This document shows positions 24,385 through 36,671 of a DNA stretch of 64,000 nt, piece after piece. The notes below the pieces were generated by a model. The model was not told where the DNA came from, searched no databases, and saw only the letters and a program-made list of their open reading frames with translations. The DNA comes from Pseudoduganella violacea (GTDB lineage Bacteria > Pseudomonadota > Gammaproteobacteria > Burkholderiales > Burkholderiaceae_D), in the NCBI RefSeq assembly GCF_014191875.1, contig NZ_JACHXD010000001.1, forward strand, positions 372,001 to 436,000, written 5' to 3'. The translations under genes and the position numbers were made by a program. Each line of letters begins with the position of its first letter. The first letter of the stretch is position 1.

Positions 24385-25311
24385 TTACTTTGTTTCTGGA
24401 TTGTTCGACAGGCTCCAGACATAAGCCGACAGCAGGTGGACTTTACCTTCACCGAGGAACTCGCCGAACGCAGGCATGGTGTTGGTACGGCCTTTGCGGA
24501 TGGTTTCCATCACGGTTTCCACGCTGCCGCCATACAGCCAGACCTTGTCGCTCAGGTTAGGCGCGCCCAGTGCCTGATTGCCGACGCCGCCCGCGCTGTG
24601 GCAAGCCATACAGGCGCCGAATTTTTCCTTGCCGAAGGAGGTCTTGATCGGATCGGAAGTGCTGCCCGAGAGGCTCAGAACATAGTGTGCCACGTTCTCG
24701 ACGTCCTTGTCGGAGCCGAGCACCGCGCCCATCGGCGGCATCATGCCGGTGCGGCCGTTCATGATGGTGGTCTTGATGGTGTCCGGTTCGCCGCCATGCA
24801 GCCAGTCCTTGTCGGTCAGGTTCGGGAAGCCCTTGTTGCCGCGGGCGTCGGAACCGTGGCACTGCGCGCAGTAGGTCAGGAACAGGCGCTCGCCGATGGC
24901 GCGCGCTTGCGGATCGGCCGCCACGGCCTTCAGATCCTGTTTCTGATACTTGGCGAACAGCGGGCCGTATTCCTTCTCGGCCTTGCCCAGTTCTTCCTTG
25001 TACTGGCCGGTCGATTCCCAACCCAGCTTGCCGGCGTAGGTGCCCAGGCCTGGATACAGGAACAGGTAGCCGACGCTGAAGAAGATGGTGATGTAGAACA
25101 GCCACATCCACCAGCGCGGCATCGGCGTATTCAGCTCCGTCAGGTTCTCGTCCCAGATATGGCCGGTGGTGCCTACCGGCGCGTCCGGATTGGCGTTCGG
25201 GTCCACTTCATGGGTCGATTGCATGTACAGCAGCAGACCGCAGCCGACCACGCCCAGCACCGTCAGGGCGATGATGTAGAAATTCCAGAAATCGCTGGTG
25301 AATTCAACCAT
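24385..25311 (-). CDS. ccoP: cbb3 cytochrome c oxidase subunit III (diheme cytochrome c)
   Basis: A 308-residue inner-membrane anchored diheme c-type cytochrome passing electrons to CcoO/CcoN. It has two TM helices (about 9-30 and 68-88) and two heme sites, C148-AQ-C151-H and C234-MA-C237-H, each followed by a Met-containing loop. The start at 25311 overlaps the end of ccoQ by 8 bp, typical of translational coupling in this operon. Confidence 0.93.
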   Translation of the reverse strand: MVEFTSDFWNFYIIALTVLGVVGCGLLLYMQSTHEVDPNANPDAPVGTTGHIWDENLTELNTPMPRWWMWLFYITIFFSVGYLFLYPGLGTYAGKLGWESTGQYKEELGKAEKEYGPLFAKYQKQDLKAVAADPQARAIGERLFLTYCAQCHGSDARGNKGFPNLTDKDWLHGGEPDTIKTTIMNGRTGMMPPMGAVLGSDKDVENVAHYVLSLSGSTSDPIKTSFGKEKFGACMACHSAGGVGNQALGAPNLSDKVWLYGGSVETVMETIRKGRTNTMPAFGEFLGEGKVHLLSAYVWSLSNNPETK

Positions 25312-25468
25312 TTTGCTTCTCCTCGTCGGCGAAAGGCAGTTGCGCTGCCTGCGCAAAGCCCGCCTGGTTGCGGCCAGCCCAGGCCCACCAGACGATGCCG
25401 ATGAAGGTGATGAATGACACCACCGTCATGATGCTGCTGGCGCTGTCAAACAGTTTTTCGATAGCCAT
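25304..25468 (-). CDS. ccoQ: cbb3 oxidase subunit CcoQ
   Basis: A small 54-residue membrane subunit (MAIEKLFDSASSIMTV then one TM ending VWWAWAGRNQ) that stabilises the cbb3 complex. It starts one base after the ccoO stop and overlaps ccoP. The position and the FIGIVWWAW motif identify it. Confidence 0.9.
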   Translation of the reverse strand: MAIEKLFDSASSIMTVVSFITFIGIVWWAWAGRNQAGFAQAAQLPFADEEKQNG

Positions 25469-25469
25469 G

Positions 25470-26084
25470 TCAGTTCCTTGTCTTGATCTGGGTGCCCAGG
25501 CCTTGCAGATAGGCGATCAGGGCGTCTTCTTCCGTCTTGTCCTTCAGCTCGTCCGGAGCCTTGACCACATCCTCTTCGGAATATGGCGTGCCCAGGCGCT
25601 GCAGGGCGCGCAGTTTCGGAATCACGTCTTGCGGCACCAGCTTGGTCTGCGACAGCCAAGGGTAGTTCGGCATATTCGATTCCGGCACCACGTCGCGCGG
25701 ATTGTTCAAGTGGGTGCGGTGCCATTCATCGCTGTAGCGGCCGCCCACGCGGGCCAGATCCGGACCGGTGCGCTTGGAACCCCACTGGAAGGGACGGTCG
25801 TAGACGAATTCGCCGGCCACGGAGTAGTGGCCATAGCGTTCGGTCTCGGCGCGGAAAGGACGCACCATCTGCGAGTGGCAGGCGTAGCAGCCTTCACGCA
25901 CGTAGATGTCGCGGCCCACCAGGCGCAGCGGGGAGTAAGGCTTCAGGCCCGCCACCGGTTCCGTGGTCGATTTCTGGAAGAACAGGGGCACGATTTCGAC
26001 GGCGCCGCCGACCGACACCACCACCGTCACCAGGGCGATCATCAGCCAGGGGTTCTTCTCGATCCATTCATGTGAAAATTTCAT
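25470..26084 (-). CDS. ccoO: cbb3 oxidase subunit II (monoheme cytochrome c)
   Basis: A 204-residue protein with an N-terminal TM (about 13-32) and one c-type heme site, C66-YA-C69-H in [25 protein letters not shown], the CcoO signature. The start at 26084 ([10 protein letters not shown]) has GGAG well placed, and the four upstream residues in frame are not needed. It is 13 bp downstream of ccoN. Confidence 0.93.
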   Translation of the reverse strand: MKFSHEWIEKNPWLMIALVTVVVSVGGAVEIVPLFFQKSTTEPVAGLKPYSPLRLVGRDIYVREGCYACHSQMVRPFRAETERYGHYSVAGEFVYDRPFQWGSKRTGPDLARVGGRYSDEWHRTHLNNPRDVVPESNMPNYPWLSQTKLVPQDVIPKLRALQRLGTPYSEEDVVKAPDELKDKTEEDALIAYLQGLGTQIKTRN

Positions 26085-26097
26085 TCTTTGCTCCAAA

Positions 26098-27528
26098 TCA
26101 GGCGTGTGCCGCGGTTTTCAGCTCAGGGATGCGGGCGGTGACGGTTTCACGGCCGCGCAGCGTCATCCAAGTGTTGTAGCCCATCATGATCATGCCGCCC
26201 AGGTACAGGGCACCACCGGCGAAGCGCACCACGTAGTAGGGGTAGGTCGCTTTCACGCTTTCCACGAAGGTGTAGGTCAGGGTGCCGTCCGGGTTCACCG
26301 CGCGCCACATCAGGCCTTGCATCACGCCGGCGATCCACATCGCGGCGATGTACAGAACGATGCCGATGGTGGCGACCCAGAAGTGCAGGTCGACCAGACG
26401 CATGCTGTACATCTGTTCGCGGCCGGCCAGGCGTGGCAGCAGGTAGTAGATCGAGCCCATGGTGATGAAGCCAACCCAGCCCAGTGCGCCGCCGTGGACG
26501 TGGGCGATGCCCCAGTCGGTGTAGTGCGACAGTGCGTTCACGGTTTTGATCGACATCATCGGACCTTCGAAGGTGGCGATGCCGTAGAAGGACAGCGACA
26601 CGATCATGAACTTCAGCAGCGGGTCGGTGCGCAGTTTGTGCCAGGCGCCGGACAGGGTCATGATGCCGTTGATCATGCCGCCCCACGATGGTGCCAGCAG
26701 AATCAGCGAGAACACCATGCCGAGCGACTGGGTCCAGTCAGGCAGGGCGGTGTAGTGCAGGTGGTGCGGACCGGCCCACATATAGGTGAAGATCAGCGCC
26801 CAGAAGTGCACGATCGACAGGCGGTAGGAATACACCGGACGCTCGGCCTGCTTCGGAATGAAGTAGTAGACCATGCCCAGGTAGCCGGCGGTCAGGATGA
26901 AGCCCACCGCATTGTGGCCGTACCACCATTGCACCATGGCGTCTTGCACGCCGCTGTACATGGAGTAGGACTTGAACAGGCTGGCCGGCATGCTCATGCC
27001 GTTGACCACGTGCAGGATGGTCACGGCCAGGATGTAGGAGCCGAAGAACCAGTTCGCCACGTAGATGTGCTTGACCTTGCGCTTGACGATGGTGCCGAAG
27101 AACACCACCGCGTAGGCAATCCACACCACCGCGATCAGGATCGAAATCGGCCATTCCAGCTCCGCGTATTCCTTGCCGCGGGTCAGGCCCATTGGCAAGG
27201 TGACAACGGCGCTCAGAATCACGGCCTGCCAGCCCCAGAAGGTGAAGCTGGCCAGTTTGTCGGAGAACAGGCGGACCTGGCAGGTGCGCTGGACGACGTA
27301 GTAAGAGGTGGCGAACAAGCCCGAGATGCCGAAGGCGAAAATCACGGCATTGGTGTGTAAGGGACGCAGGCGCCCGTACGTCAGCCAGGGGATGTCGAGG
27401 TTCAGTGCGGGCCAGGCGAGCTGTGCGGCGATGATGACGCCGACCAGCATGCCAATAATGCCCCACACCACCGTGGCGATCGCGAATTGCTTCACGATCT
27501 TGTAGTTGTAGTTCAGTGATTGATCCAC
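26098..27528 (-). CDS. ccoN: cbb3 oxidase catalytic subunit I
   Basis: A 476-residue, twelve-helix heme-copper oxidase subunit that reduces O2 with high affinity and pumps protons. It contains the CuB/heme region [26 protein letters not shown] and other conserved His ([33 protein letters not shown]). The start is GTG at 27528 with GGGAG eight bases upstream. The upstream region holds two FNR boxes and a matching -10. It heads ccoNOQPGH. Confidence 0.95.
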   Translation of the reverse strand: MDQSLNYNYKIVKQFAIATVVWGIIGMLVGVIIAAQLAWPALNLDIPWLTYGRLRPLHTNAVIFAFGISGLFATSYYVVQRTCQVRLFSDKLASFTFWGWQAVILSAVVTLPMGLTRGKEYAELEWPISILIAVVWIAYAVVFFGTIVKRKVKHIYVANWFFGSYILAVTILHVVNGMSMPASLFKSYSMYSGVQDAMVQWWYGHNAVGFILTAGYLGMVYYFIPKQAERPVYSYRLSIVHFWALIFTYMWAGPHHLHYTALPDWTQSLGMVFSLILLAPSWGGMINGIMTLSGAWHKLRTDPLLKFMIVSLSFYGIATFEGPMMSIKTVNALSHYTDWGIAHVHGGALGWVGFITMGSIYYLLPRLAGREQMYSMRLVDLHFWVATIGIVLYIAAMWIAGVMQGLMWRAVNPDGTLTYTFVESVKATYPYYVVRFAGGALYLGGMIMMGYNTWMTLRGRETVTARIPELKTAAHA

Positions 27529-27554
27529 TTTGATGTTCTCCCGAGAACGCTTTG

Positions 27555-27568
27555 ATGATGTATATCAA
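27555..27568. promoter_or_regulatory. Second FNR-like box, centred on the predicted ccoN transcription start
   Basis: ATGAT-GTAT-ATCAA, one mismatch to TTGAT-N4-ATCAA, centred at 27561.5. This coincides with the start point predicted from the distal box (about 27562), so binding here would hinder rather than activate. Confidence 0.55.
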
Positions 27569-27610
27569 AGAGTAGCGGGATGAACGTCAAAAAACTTTGA
27601 TGTGGATCAA
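27569..27610 (-). promoter_or_regulatory. Class II FNR-dependent promoter of ccoNOQPGH
   Basis: TTGAT-GTGG-ATCAA (27597-27610) is a perfect FNR consensus. Counting 41.5 bp from its centre puts +1 near 27562, and the expected -10 window (27569-27574) reads TACTCT on the minus strand. This is the classic FNR activator geometry. Confidence 0.8.
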
Positions 27611-27625
27611 AATTGCCCGAACGAA

Positions 27626-27793
27626 TTACTGCTGGGGGGTTTTCGGTTCGCTGCGGTCATCGTCCTGTAATACGCGCAGGCCGGGGCCGACCAGGTCGTC
27701 GAACTGGCCGCTGTCGGAGGCTTTGAAGAACAGCCAGATCGCCAGGAAGACAATGGCGATGCTGAGCGGAACGAGGATATACAGGACTTCCAT
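27626..27793 (-). CDS. ccoS: cbb3 oxidase maturation protein CcoS
   Basis: A small 55-residue protein with one N-terminal TM (VLYILVPLSIAIVFLAIWLFF) followed by the family motif ASDSGQFDDL. CcoS is needed for cofactor insertion into CcoN. It is 21 bp after ccoI on the same strand and immediately upstream of the ccoN promoter. Confidence 0.88.
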   Translation of the reverse strand: MEVLYILVPLSIAIVFLAIWLFFKASDSGQFDDLVGPGLRVLQDDDRSEPKTPQQ

Positions 27794-27814
27794 CTTGTCG
27801 ATTCACTATGTTTG

Positions 27815-30282
<2,468 letters not shown>

Positions 30283-30286
<4 letters not shown>

Positions 30287-31095
30287 GGGCGAGGGGTGAC
30301 GCAGAAGGTGTCGAGCCAGCCATGGCCGGCGCCGTGGGTCAGGCCGAGCGCATCGAGCAGGGGCATGGACAGGCCGCTGGCGCGCAGCAGGCCGAGCAGG
30401 CCGAAGCCCAGCACCAGCAGGCCGCAGGCAATGCGCACCTTGCGCTGCTGCAGATACTGGCGCACGCGCGCGCCGGCCAGGCCCAGTCCCAGCAGCATGG
30501 GCAGGGTGCCCAGGCCGAAGGCGAACATCACGGCCGCGCCGCCGGCGGCCGACCCGCTCAGCATGGCCGTCAGCAGCACGCTGTACACCATGCCGCAGGG
30601 CAGCCAGCCCCACAAGCCGCCCAGCGCCAGGGCCTTGAGCGGCGTATCCATCGGCAGCAGGGGCTTCATCAGCGGCTGCACATGGCGCCACAGCAGGCCG
30701 CCGGCCGCTTCCAGCCGCGCCAGGCCGCGCCAGGCGTCCATCAGGTAAAGGCCGAGGGCGGCCAGCATCAGGTTGGCGGCCCACAGGCCGGCCGTCTGGA
30801 TCGAGGTCAGGCGCGCTAGGCTGACGGCGCCGCCGGCCAGGCCGCCGGCGATGGCGCCGGCCAGCATATAACTGCCGATGCGGCCGGCGTTATAGGCGAA
30901 CACGCGCGCCAGGCTGTCGATGGCTTGCGGCAGGGCCACGGTGGCCGGTCCGGCGGCGGGCGCGATGGGAATCACGCGGCGCGCCGGTCCCTGGGCCGCG
31001 CTCAGCGCGCCCACGATGCCGCCGCACATGCCGACGCAATGCACGCTGCCGGCCAGGCCCACGGCAAACACCGGCAACAGATTCAAACCGCTCAT
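30283..31095 (-). CDS. SafE/TauE-family membrane protein of the cbb3 maturation cluster
   Basis: A 270-residue protein with six to seven TM helices. It has the conserved Cys motifs SVHCVGMCGG (near the N-terminus) and GWLPCGMVYS, characteristic of the DsbD/SafE-like proteins frequently encoded beside ccoI. A role in copper or redox-equivalent transfer to the oxidase is a family-level inference. The ATG at 31095 has GAGG upstream. The stop overlaps the ccoI start, and the gene lies 8 bp after hemN. Confidence 0.82.
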
Positions 31096-31103
31096 CAAAC
31101 GCC

Positions 31104-32543
31104 TCAGATGGTCTTCGAATAGCGCAGTGGCTGGACTTCAGGACTGCGCGCCGCTTCGGCGCGCGCCGCGTTCAGATAGCGGTCGAACACCATGCAGATA
31201 TTGCGGATCAGCAGGCGGCCTTTCGGCGTTACCGAGATCCACTCCGCGTCGATCGTCACCAGGCCGTCCTGGGCCAGTTCCGCGAGCCTTTTCAGCTCGT
31301 CCGCGAAATAGCCTTTAAAGACGATAGGATACGCCTGTTCCAGCGACACGATGGACAGCTCGAAATTGCACATCAGGCGCTGGATGATGATGCGGCGCAG
31401 CAGGTCGTCGGTGCCGAGCTGGATGCCGCGCGCGATCGGCAGCTTGCCCTGATCCAGCTTGGCGTAGTACTCGTCCAGCGTTTTCTCGTTCTGGCTGTAG
31501 GTCGCGTTCACCGAGCTGATGGCCGACACGCCGCAGGCCACCAGGTCCATCTCGGCGTGCGTCGAATAGCCCTGGAAGTTGCGGTGCAGGCGGCCCTGCT
31601 GCTGGGCCACGGCCAGGTCGTCGGTCGGCTTGGCGAAATGGTCCATGCCGATATACACATAGCCGGCGGCCGTCAGGCGGCCGATGCACTCGGCCAGCAT
31701 GCCCAGCTTGACCGAGGGCGACGGCAGGTCTTCATCGAGAATGCGGCGTTGCGGCTTGAACAGGTGCGGCATGTGCGCATAGTTGTACAGTGCGATGCGG
31801 TCCGGGTTGGAGGCGATCACCTTGCTCAGCGTCTGCGACATGGTCGTCAGGTTCTGCTTCGGCAGGCCGTAAATCAGGTCGATGCTGATCGAGCGGAAGC
31901 CGGCGTCGCGCGCCGCTTCCATCACGCCCAGCGTCTCTTCCATCGGCTGGATGCGGTTGACCGCCTTCTGCACCTCGGGATCGAAATCCTGCACGCCCAG
32001 GCTGACGCGGTTGAAGCCCTGCGCGCGCAGCGAGTGCACGCGTTCCGGCGTCACGGTGCGCGGGTCGATCTCGATCGAGTACTCGCCTTCGCTGTCCGGC
32101 GCGAACTCGAATTGGCGGTGCAGGTGGGCCATCAGCTCGCCCATCTGCTTGTCGCTGAAATAGGTCGGCGTGCCGCCGCCGAAGTGCAGCTGCTCGACCC
32201 GGTTCAAGCCGGCGAACAGCTTGCCCTGCATCTCGATTTCCTGCTTCAGATAGCTCAGGTAGGTGGCCGCCTTGCTGCGGTCCTTGGTCACGATCTTGTT
32301 GCAGGCGCAGTAGTAGCACACCGTGTCGCAGAAGGGCACGTGCACGTACAGCGAGAGGGCGCGGCGGCCGCCGCGCAGTTTCAGGCTGGCCAGCGCCTCA
32401 AGGAAATTCCCGTAGCCGAAGTCCGCGCTGAAGCGGTCGGCCGTCGGGTAGGAGGTATAGCGCGGGCCGGACTGGCTCATTTTCCCGATGATCTCGGGAT
32501 CGAACTCGATCGTGGGCTCGGCTGCGGAGGCGATGGTGTGCAT
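31104..32543 (-). CDS. hemN: Oxygen-independent coproporphyrinogen III oxidase
   Basis: A 479-residue radical SAM enzyme converting coproporphyrinogen III to protoporphyrinogen IX without O2, which supplies heme under low oxygen. The [4Fe-4S] motif is C72-DTV-C76-YY-C79-AC. The SAM-site HFGGGTPTYFS and the HemN C-terminal domain are present, and the length is typical. It is 23 bp after aer and 8 bp before safE, so it is probably transcribed from the FNR promoter upstream of aer. Confidence 0.93.
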   Translation of the reverse strand: MHTIASAAEPTIEFDPEIIGKMSQSGPRYTSYPTADRFSADFGYGNFLEALASLKLRGGRRALSLYVHVPFCDTVCYYCACNKIVTKDRSKAATYLSYLKQEIEMQGKLFAGLNRVEQLHFGGGTPTYFSDKQMGELMAHLHRQFEFAPDSEGEYSIEIDPRTVTPERVHSLRAQGFNRVSLGVQDFDPEVQKAVNRIQPMEETLGVMEAARDAGFRSISIDLIYGLPKQNLTTMSQTLSKVIASNPDRIALYNYAHMPHLFKPQRRILDEDLPSPSVKLGMLAECIGRLTAAGYVYIGMDHFAKPTDDLAVAQQQGRLHRNFQGYSTHAEMDLVACGVSAISSVNATYSQNEKTLDEYYAKLDQGKLPIARGIQLGTDDLLRRIIIQRLMCNFELSIVSLEQAYPIVFKGYFADELKRLAELAQDGLVTIDAEWISVTPKGRLLIRNICMVFDRYLNAARAEAARSPEVQPLRYSKTI

Positions 32544-32566
32544 AAGGCTTCTTTACGTATAAGGTG

Positions 32567-34207
32567 TCAGGCGGCCAGGCGTTTGGGACTGGCCGCGGGG
32601 CGGGCGGCGCTGCCGCGGCGCGCGGCACCCACGGGCTTGCCGAACTTGAACAGGCTGACGGCTTGCGACACGCTGCTGGCTTCCTCGGCCAGGCTGTTGG
32701 CGGCGGCGGCGGCTTGCTCGACCAGGGCGGCGTTCTGCTGCGTCACCTGGTCCATATGGGCGATGGCCTGGTTCACCTGGTCGACGCCGATGCTTTGCTC
32801 GCGCGAGGCGACCGAGATTTCGCTCATGATGGCCGTCACCTGCTTGACCGAGTTCACCACCTGTTCCATGGTGGCGCCGGCGCGCTGGGCGCGTTCCATG
32901 CCGTCGCTGACTTTGCCGACCGAGATGCTGATCAGGTTCTTGATGTCTTTCGCCGCCACCGAGGAACGCTGCGCCAGGTTGCGCACCTCGCCGGCCACCA
33001 CGGCGAAGCCGCGGCCTTGTTCGCCGGCGCGCGCCGCTTCCACCGCCGCGTTGAGCGCCAGGATATTGGTCTGGAAGGCGATGCCCTCGATCAGGCCGAT
33101 GATGTCGACAATCTTCTTCGACGAGCTGTTGATCTCGTCCATGGTGGCGATCACGTCGGAAACGATCTCGCCGCCCTGTTCCGCCACGTTCGAGGCCGCT
33201 TGCGCCAGGTCGTTGGCCTGCAGCGAGTTGTCGGCGTTGGCTTTGACGGTGGACGAGAACTCGTCGATGCTCGACGCGGTTTTCTCCAGGCTGGCGGCCT
33301 GCGCCTCGGTGCGGCCCGACAGATCGTTATTGCCGGCGGCGATCTGGCGTGTGGCCACGGCCATGGTTTCCACGTTCACCCGCACATCGCGGATGGTGGC
33401 GATCAGATTGCTGTTCATCTGCTGCAGGGCGCGCAGCAGCTGGCCCACCTCGTCGGTGCTGTCGGTGTCGAAGCTGCCGGACAGGTCGCCCGCCGCGATC
33501 TGGCGCGCGCCGTCCAGGGCGCGGCCCAGCGGCTGCAGCACGCCCACGCGCAGCGTCCACCACAGGAAGACGTTGATCAGCAGGCCGATGAAGGTGGCGC
33601 CGAAGATGCCGTAGCGGATCCAGGACGAGGAGCCGTCGCCGAACAGGCTGGCCGCGCAGACGATCATCAACAGGGTGTTGACCACGCTGGTCGAGAACCA
33701 GATGCGCATGCCGAGCGAAACATGGCTCAGGCGCGACAACAGATTGCCTATGCCGGAGCGGATGATCTGGCCGTTCTTGATGGTGATGCCATGGGCGCCG
33801 TTCTGGCGGATGGCGCGGTAGGCGGCGGCGGCGCTGGCGATCTGCTCGCGCTCGGGCCGGGTGCGCACCGACATATAACCGATGGTGCGGCCGTTTTCCT
33901 TGATCGGGGTGATATTGGCTTTGACCCAGTAGAAGTCGCCATTTTTGCAGCGGTTCTTGACCAGGCCGGTCCAGGGCGTGCCGGCTTTGATGGAACGCCA
34001 CAGGTCGGCGAAGGCCTCCGGCGGCATATCGGGGTGGCGCACGATATTCTGTGGTGAACCGATCAGCTCTTCTTCCGAAAAGCCGCTCACTTGCATGAAG
34101 TAGGGGTTCACATAGACGATGTTACCGTCCAGATCCGTTTTGGAGACGATGGCCTGATCTTCCGACAGTTCCACTTCTTGATTCGTTACGGGCAGGTTGT
34201 TGCGCAT
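32567..34207 (-). CDS. aer: Aer-like aerotaxis receptor (PAS + MCP)
   Basis: A 546-residue chemoreceptor. It has an N-terminal PAS domain (about residues 20-125, VYVNPYFMQVSGFSEEELIG then NRCKNGDFYWVKAN), which binds FAD in Aer. Two close TM helices (about 175-215), HAMP and a methyl-accepting signalling domain follow, with the hairpin tip containing NAAVEAARAGEQGRGFAVVA. It reports redox or oxygen state to CheA. The start at 34207 has GGAGGAG. An FNR box upstream makes it head of an aer-hemN-safE-ccoI-ccoS transcription unit. Confidence 0.87.
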   Translation of the reverse strand: MRNNLPVTNQEVELSEDQAIVSKTDLDGNIVYVNPYFMQVSGFSEEELIGSPQNIVRHPDMPPEAFADLWRSIKAGTPWTGLVKNRCKNGDFYWVKANITPIKENGRTIGYMSVRTRPEREQIASAAAAYRAIRQNGAHGITIKNGQIIRSGIGNLLSRLSHVSLGMRIWFSTSVVNTLLMIVCAASLFGDGSSSWIRYGIFGATFIGLLINVFLWWTLRVGVLQPLGRALDGARQIAAGDLSGSFDTDSTDEVGQLLRALQQMNSNLIATIRDVRVNVETMAVATRQIAAGNNDLSGRTEAQAASLEKTASSIDEFSSTVKANADNSLQANDLAQAASNVAEQGGEIVSDVIATMDEINSSSKKIVDIIGLIEGIAFQTNILALNAAVEAARAGEQGRGFAVVAGEVRNLAQRSSVAAKDIKNLISISVGKVSDGMERAQRAGATMEQVVNSVKQVTAIMSEISVASREQSIGVDQVNQAIAHMDQVTQQNAALVEQAAAAANSLAEEASSVSQAVSLFKFGKPVGAARRGSAARPAASPKRLAA

Positions 34208-34274
34208 TTGAATACTCTCCTCCGAGCCACTGGCTTTTGTCTCCATTCTTGCTTTATCGCAAGTTACAGGTCAA

Positions 34275-34316
34275 AGTTTACGCAGTTGGGCCATTAGTTT
34301 TATTGATGTAGATCAA
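34275..34316 (-). promoter_or_regulatory. Class II FNR promoter of aer-hemN
   Basis: TTGAT-GTAG-ATCAA (34303-34316), a perfect FNR consensus. The -10 window 41.5-bp geometry predicts (34275-34280) reads TAAACT on the minus strand, with +1 near 34268, about 60 bp before the aer start. Confidence 0.8.
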
Positions 34317-34455
34317 AATTAAGGGAATTTCGGCAAAGCCGGTCTTGCCTTATTGCGAATAATGCAATAAGCGGAACACCATGCCGTGAAGGCAGGAGGC
34401 TGGTCTCTACAGCCCCCTGGAGGCGCGCGCTGCGGATGGGCGCGCCCGTTTGGTA

Positions 34456-35406
34456 TCAGCCGCGGCCGCGCACTGCGCCCCACAGCTTGCCGGCCACGGT
34501 CACCAGGGCCAGCACGATGGCGCCGGCCACCACCCCGGCCACGCCATTCAAGACGCTCGGCGTCAGCGCGCCCAGCACGGGGCCGATGCCGGCCACGCCG
34601 TGGGCCAGCTCGCCGGCATGCTCGATGGCATGGTGGGCGGCCGGCAGGCCGTGGGTCAGGATGCCGCCGCCGACCATGAACATGGCGGCGGTGCCGACCA
34701 CGGACAGCAATTTCATCAGCACCGGCGCCGCCGCCAGCAGAAAGCGGCCGAAGGCGCGCACGCCGGCCGCGGCCGCGCCGGCGCGCTGGCTCAGGTAGAG
34801 ACCGGCGTCATCCATTTTGACGATGCCGGCCACGATGCCGTACACGCCCACCGTCATCACGACGGCGATGCCGGCCAGCACCGTCACCTGCTGGGCGAAA
34901 GTGGCTTCGGCCACGGTGCCCAGCGCGATCACGATGATTTCGGCCGACAGGATGAAGTCGGTGCGGATGGCGCCCTTGATCTTGTCTTTTTCCAGCGCCA
35001 CCAGGTCGACGGCCGGATCGGCCACGGCGGCCGCCAGCTCGGCGTGGTGCGCGGCGTCCTCCTCGGCGCTGTGCAGGAATTTATGGGCGATCTTTTCGAA
35101 GCCTTCGAAGCACAGGTAAGCGCCGCCCAGCATCAGCAGCGGGATGATGGCCCAGGGCGCGAAGGCGCTGATGGCCAGCGCGGCCGGCACCAGGATGGCC
35201 TTGTTCTTCATCGAGCCGACGGCCACCGCCCACACCACGGGCAGCTCGCGCTCGGCCTGCACGCCGGACACCTGCTGCGCGTTCAGCGCCAGGTCGTCGC
35301 CCAGCACGCCGGCGGTCTTCTGCGCCGCCACTTTGCTCATGGCGCCGACGTCGTCGAGGATGGTGGCGATATCGTCGATCAGTGCCAGCAGGCTGGTTCC
35401 GGCCAT
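34456..35406 (-). CDS. DUF808 (YedI-like) membrane protein
   Basis: A 316-residue inner-membrane protein beginning [46 protein letters not shown], the DUF808 signature, followed by about six hydrophobic segments. It corresponds to E. coli YedI, whose function is unknown. It is monocistronic. The 248 bp between it and aer hold the FNR promoter and a GC-rich stretch with no gene that I can see. Confidence 0.82.
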   Translation of the reverse strand: MAGTSLLALIDDIATILDDVGAMSKVAAQKTAGVLGDDLALNAQQVSGVQAERELPVVWAVAVGSMKNKAILVPAALAISAFAPWAIIPLLMLGGAYLCFEGFEKIAHKFLHSAEEDAAHHAELAAAVADPAVDLVALEKDKIKGAIRTDFILSAEIIVIALGTVAEATFAQQVTVLAGIAVVMTVGVYGIVAGIVKMDDAGLYLSQRAGAAAAGVRAFGRFLLAAAPVLMKLLSVVGTAAMFMVGGGILTHGLPAAHHAIEHAGELAHGVAGIGPVLGALTPSVLNGVAGVVAGAIVLALVTVAGKLWGAVRGRG

Positions 35407-35543
35407 CAGTGGCCTCCCTGGAAGGTGGTGCGCATAGACATAGAAAATAAGAAAGCTGATTCAAAGAGCAATCTTACCCCAGACCAAGATCGGCGAATAC
35501 CGCCGCCAAGCGCTAGAATGAAATATTTAAGTTGGGAGCCACG

Positions 35544-36188
35544 ATGAGTTTCGCCGCCTGGATCACTTTTGTCATTGCCGCCTGCATCATCTCCGTCTCG
35601 CCCGGGTCCGGCGCGGTGTTGTCGATGTCGCATGGCCTGTCCTACGGCGTGCGCAAGGCCAGCGCCACCATCATGGGCTTGATCGCCGGCCTGCTGCTGC
35701 TGATCGGCATTGCCGGCGCGGGTGTCGGTTCCCTGCTGCTGGCCTCGGAGTTCGCCTTCAGCGTGGTCAAGACCGTGGGCGCGCTTTACCTGATCTATCT
35801 GGGCCTGTGCCAGTGGCGCGCCAAGACGGCCGCCGGCCTCGGCGTGGATGCGGCGTCCGGACGGCCGCAAACGCCCTCGCTGCGGCGCCGCTTCATGACC
35901 GGCTTCCTGACCAATGCCACCAATCCCAAGGGCATCATCTTCATGGTGGCCGTGCTGCCTCAGTTCATCACCCAGGGCCGGCCCGTGCTGCCCCAGCTGC
36001 TGATCCTGGCCGCCACCATGGTCACCATCGACTGCATCGTGATGCACGGCTACGCCTTCCTGGCCTCGTCCATGCAGCGCTTTTTCCGCGACGCGGGCGC
36101 CGTGAAAAAACAAAACCGCGTATTCGGCGGTTTGCTGATGGCGGTCGGCGCCGCCCTGTTCTTTGTTAAACGCGGCAACCACGCTTGA
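35544..36188 (+). CDS. LysE/RhtB-family amino-acid exporter
   Basis: A 214-residue permease with six TM helices. The SPGSGAVLSMSHGLSYGVRKA segment after TM1 and FMTGFLTNATNPKGIIFMVAVLPQF are the family signatures. Members export amino acids or homoserine lactones. The ATG at 35544 has GGGAG upstream. It is divergent from DUF808 with 137 bp between starts. Confidence 0.83.
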   Translation: MSFAAWITFVIAACIISVSPGSGAVLSMSHGLSYGVRKASATIMGLIAGLLLLIGIAGAGVGSLLLASEFAFSVVKTVGALYLIYLGLCQWRAKTAAGLGVDAASGRPQTPSLRRRFMTGFLTNATNPKGIIFMVAVLPQFITQGRPVLPQLLILAATMVTIDCIVMHGYAFLASSMQRFFRDAGAVKKQNRVFGGLLMAVGAALFFVKRGNHA

Positions 36189-36209
36189 GGAAAAGGCGCA
36201 TACTGTAGC

Positions 36210-36233
36210 CAGGCGGCGCAAAAAAGCGCGCCT
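36210..36233 (+). terminator. Hairpin after the LysE-family gene
   Basis: AGGCGGCGC (36210-36218), AAAAAA loop, then GCGCGCCTT with one unpaired G, starting 21 bp after the stop. The downstream tract (atcttg) is weak. Confidence 0.5.
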
Positions 36234-36347
36234 TATCTTGCGGAATAAATAAAACAGAACTCCGCGGGATATGAAAAAAACTGTAACGCTGGTCGCCATG
36301 CGTGGCGCTTCCGGCGTTTAATATATGGCTATACAAGGAGACACTTC

Positions 36348-36422
36348 ATGCAACGTAAATTTCTTCACTTCATATTACTGGTGGCCTTCATCACCGCCTC
36401 GGCCCTGGCCCTGGCGGCGTAA
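36348..36422 (+). CDS. 24-residue hydrophobic peptide candidate
   Basis: ATG at 36348 with a strong AAGGAG (36335-36340) seven bases upstream. The frame runs MQRKFLHFILL then a hydrophobic Ala/Leu stretch to TAA. It reads like a bare signal peptide or minimal membrane peptide. An intrinsic terminator on the same strand lies 250 bp downstream with no other gene between, so a + strand transcript here is likely. It could instead be a decayed gene remnant. Confidence 0.4.
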   Translation: MQRKFLHFILLVAFITASALALAA

Positions 36423-36671
36423 ACCCCGCCTCCCGCGGCGGAGATATTGCAGTTCATCCGCCTTTTTTTGTCTTTCAAGCGCCGAATTGAACAGTCTGTC
36501 ACAATACCGTGGTTTCGCTCTGCAATACTCCGTAGAGTGCCGACAGTGGAATATGCAAAACAGTGCCGACGACAGGACTTTAATGTCCGCACCGCCTGCT
36601 TTTGCGTTTTTGTTTTCCGACCCGGTTTTGTCCCGACTATTTTCATTCCGCACGAACGAGAATAGTTTTTA
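36423..36671 (+). other. Gene-free segment before an orphan terminator; possible ncRNA or 3' UTR
   Basis: About 250 bp of lower-GC sequence than its surroundings, containing no convincing coding frame (one open frame starts with TTG and lacks a ribosome site). It lies between the 24-codon frame and a strong + strand terminator, so it is either that message's 3' UTR or a small RNA. I recognise no Rfam family. Confidence 0.35.

Noticed and set aside
31557-34057. Two long + strand frames opposite hemN and aer
   Set aside because: They overlap each other and two well-identified genes, and the translations are Ala/His/Arg-rich without motifs.
36447-36665. 72-codon + strand frame before the orphan terminator
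   Set aside because: It begins with TTG, lacks a ribosome site and has no recognisable composition or domain. The region is reported as possible RNA instead.
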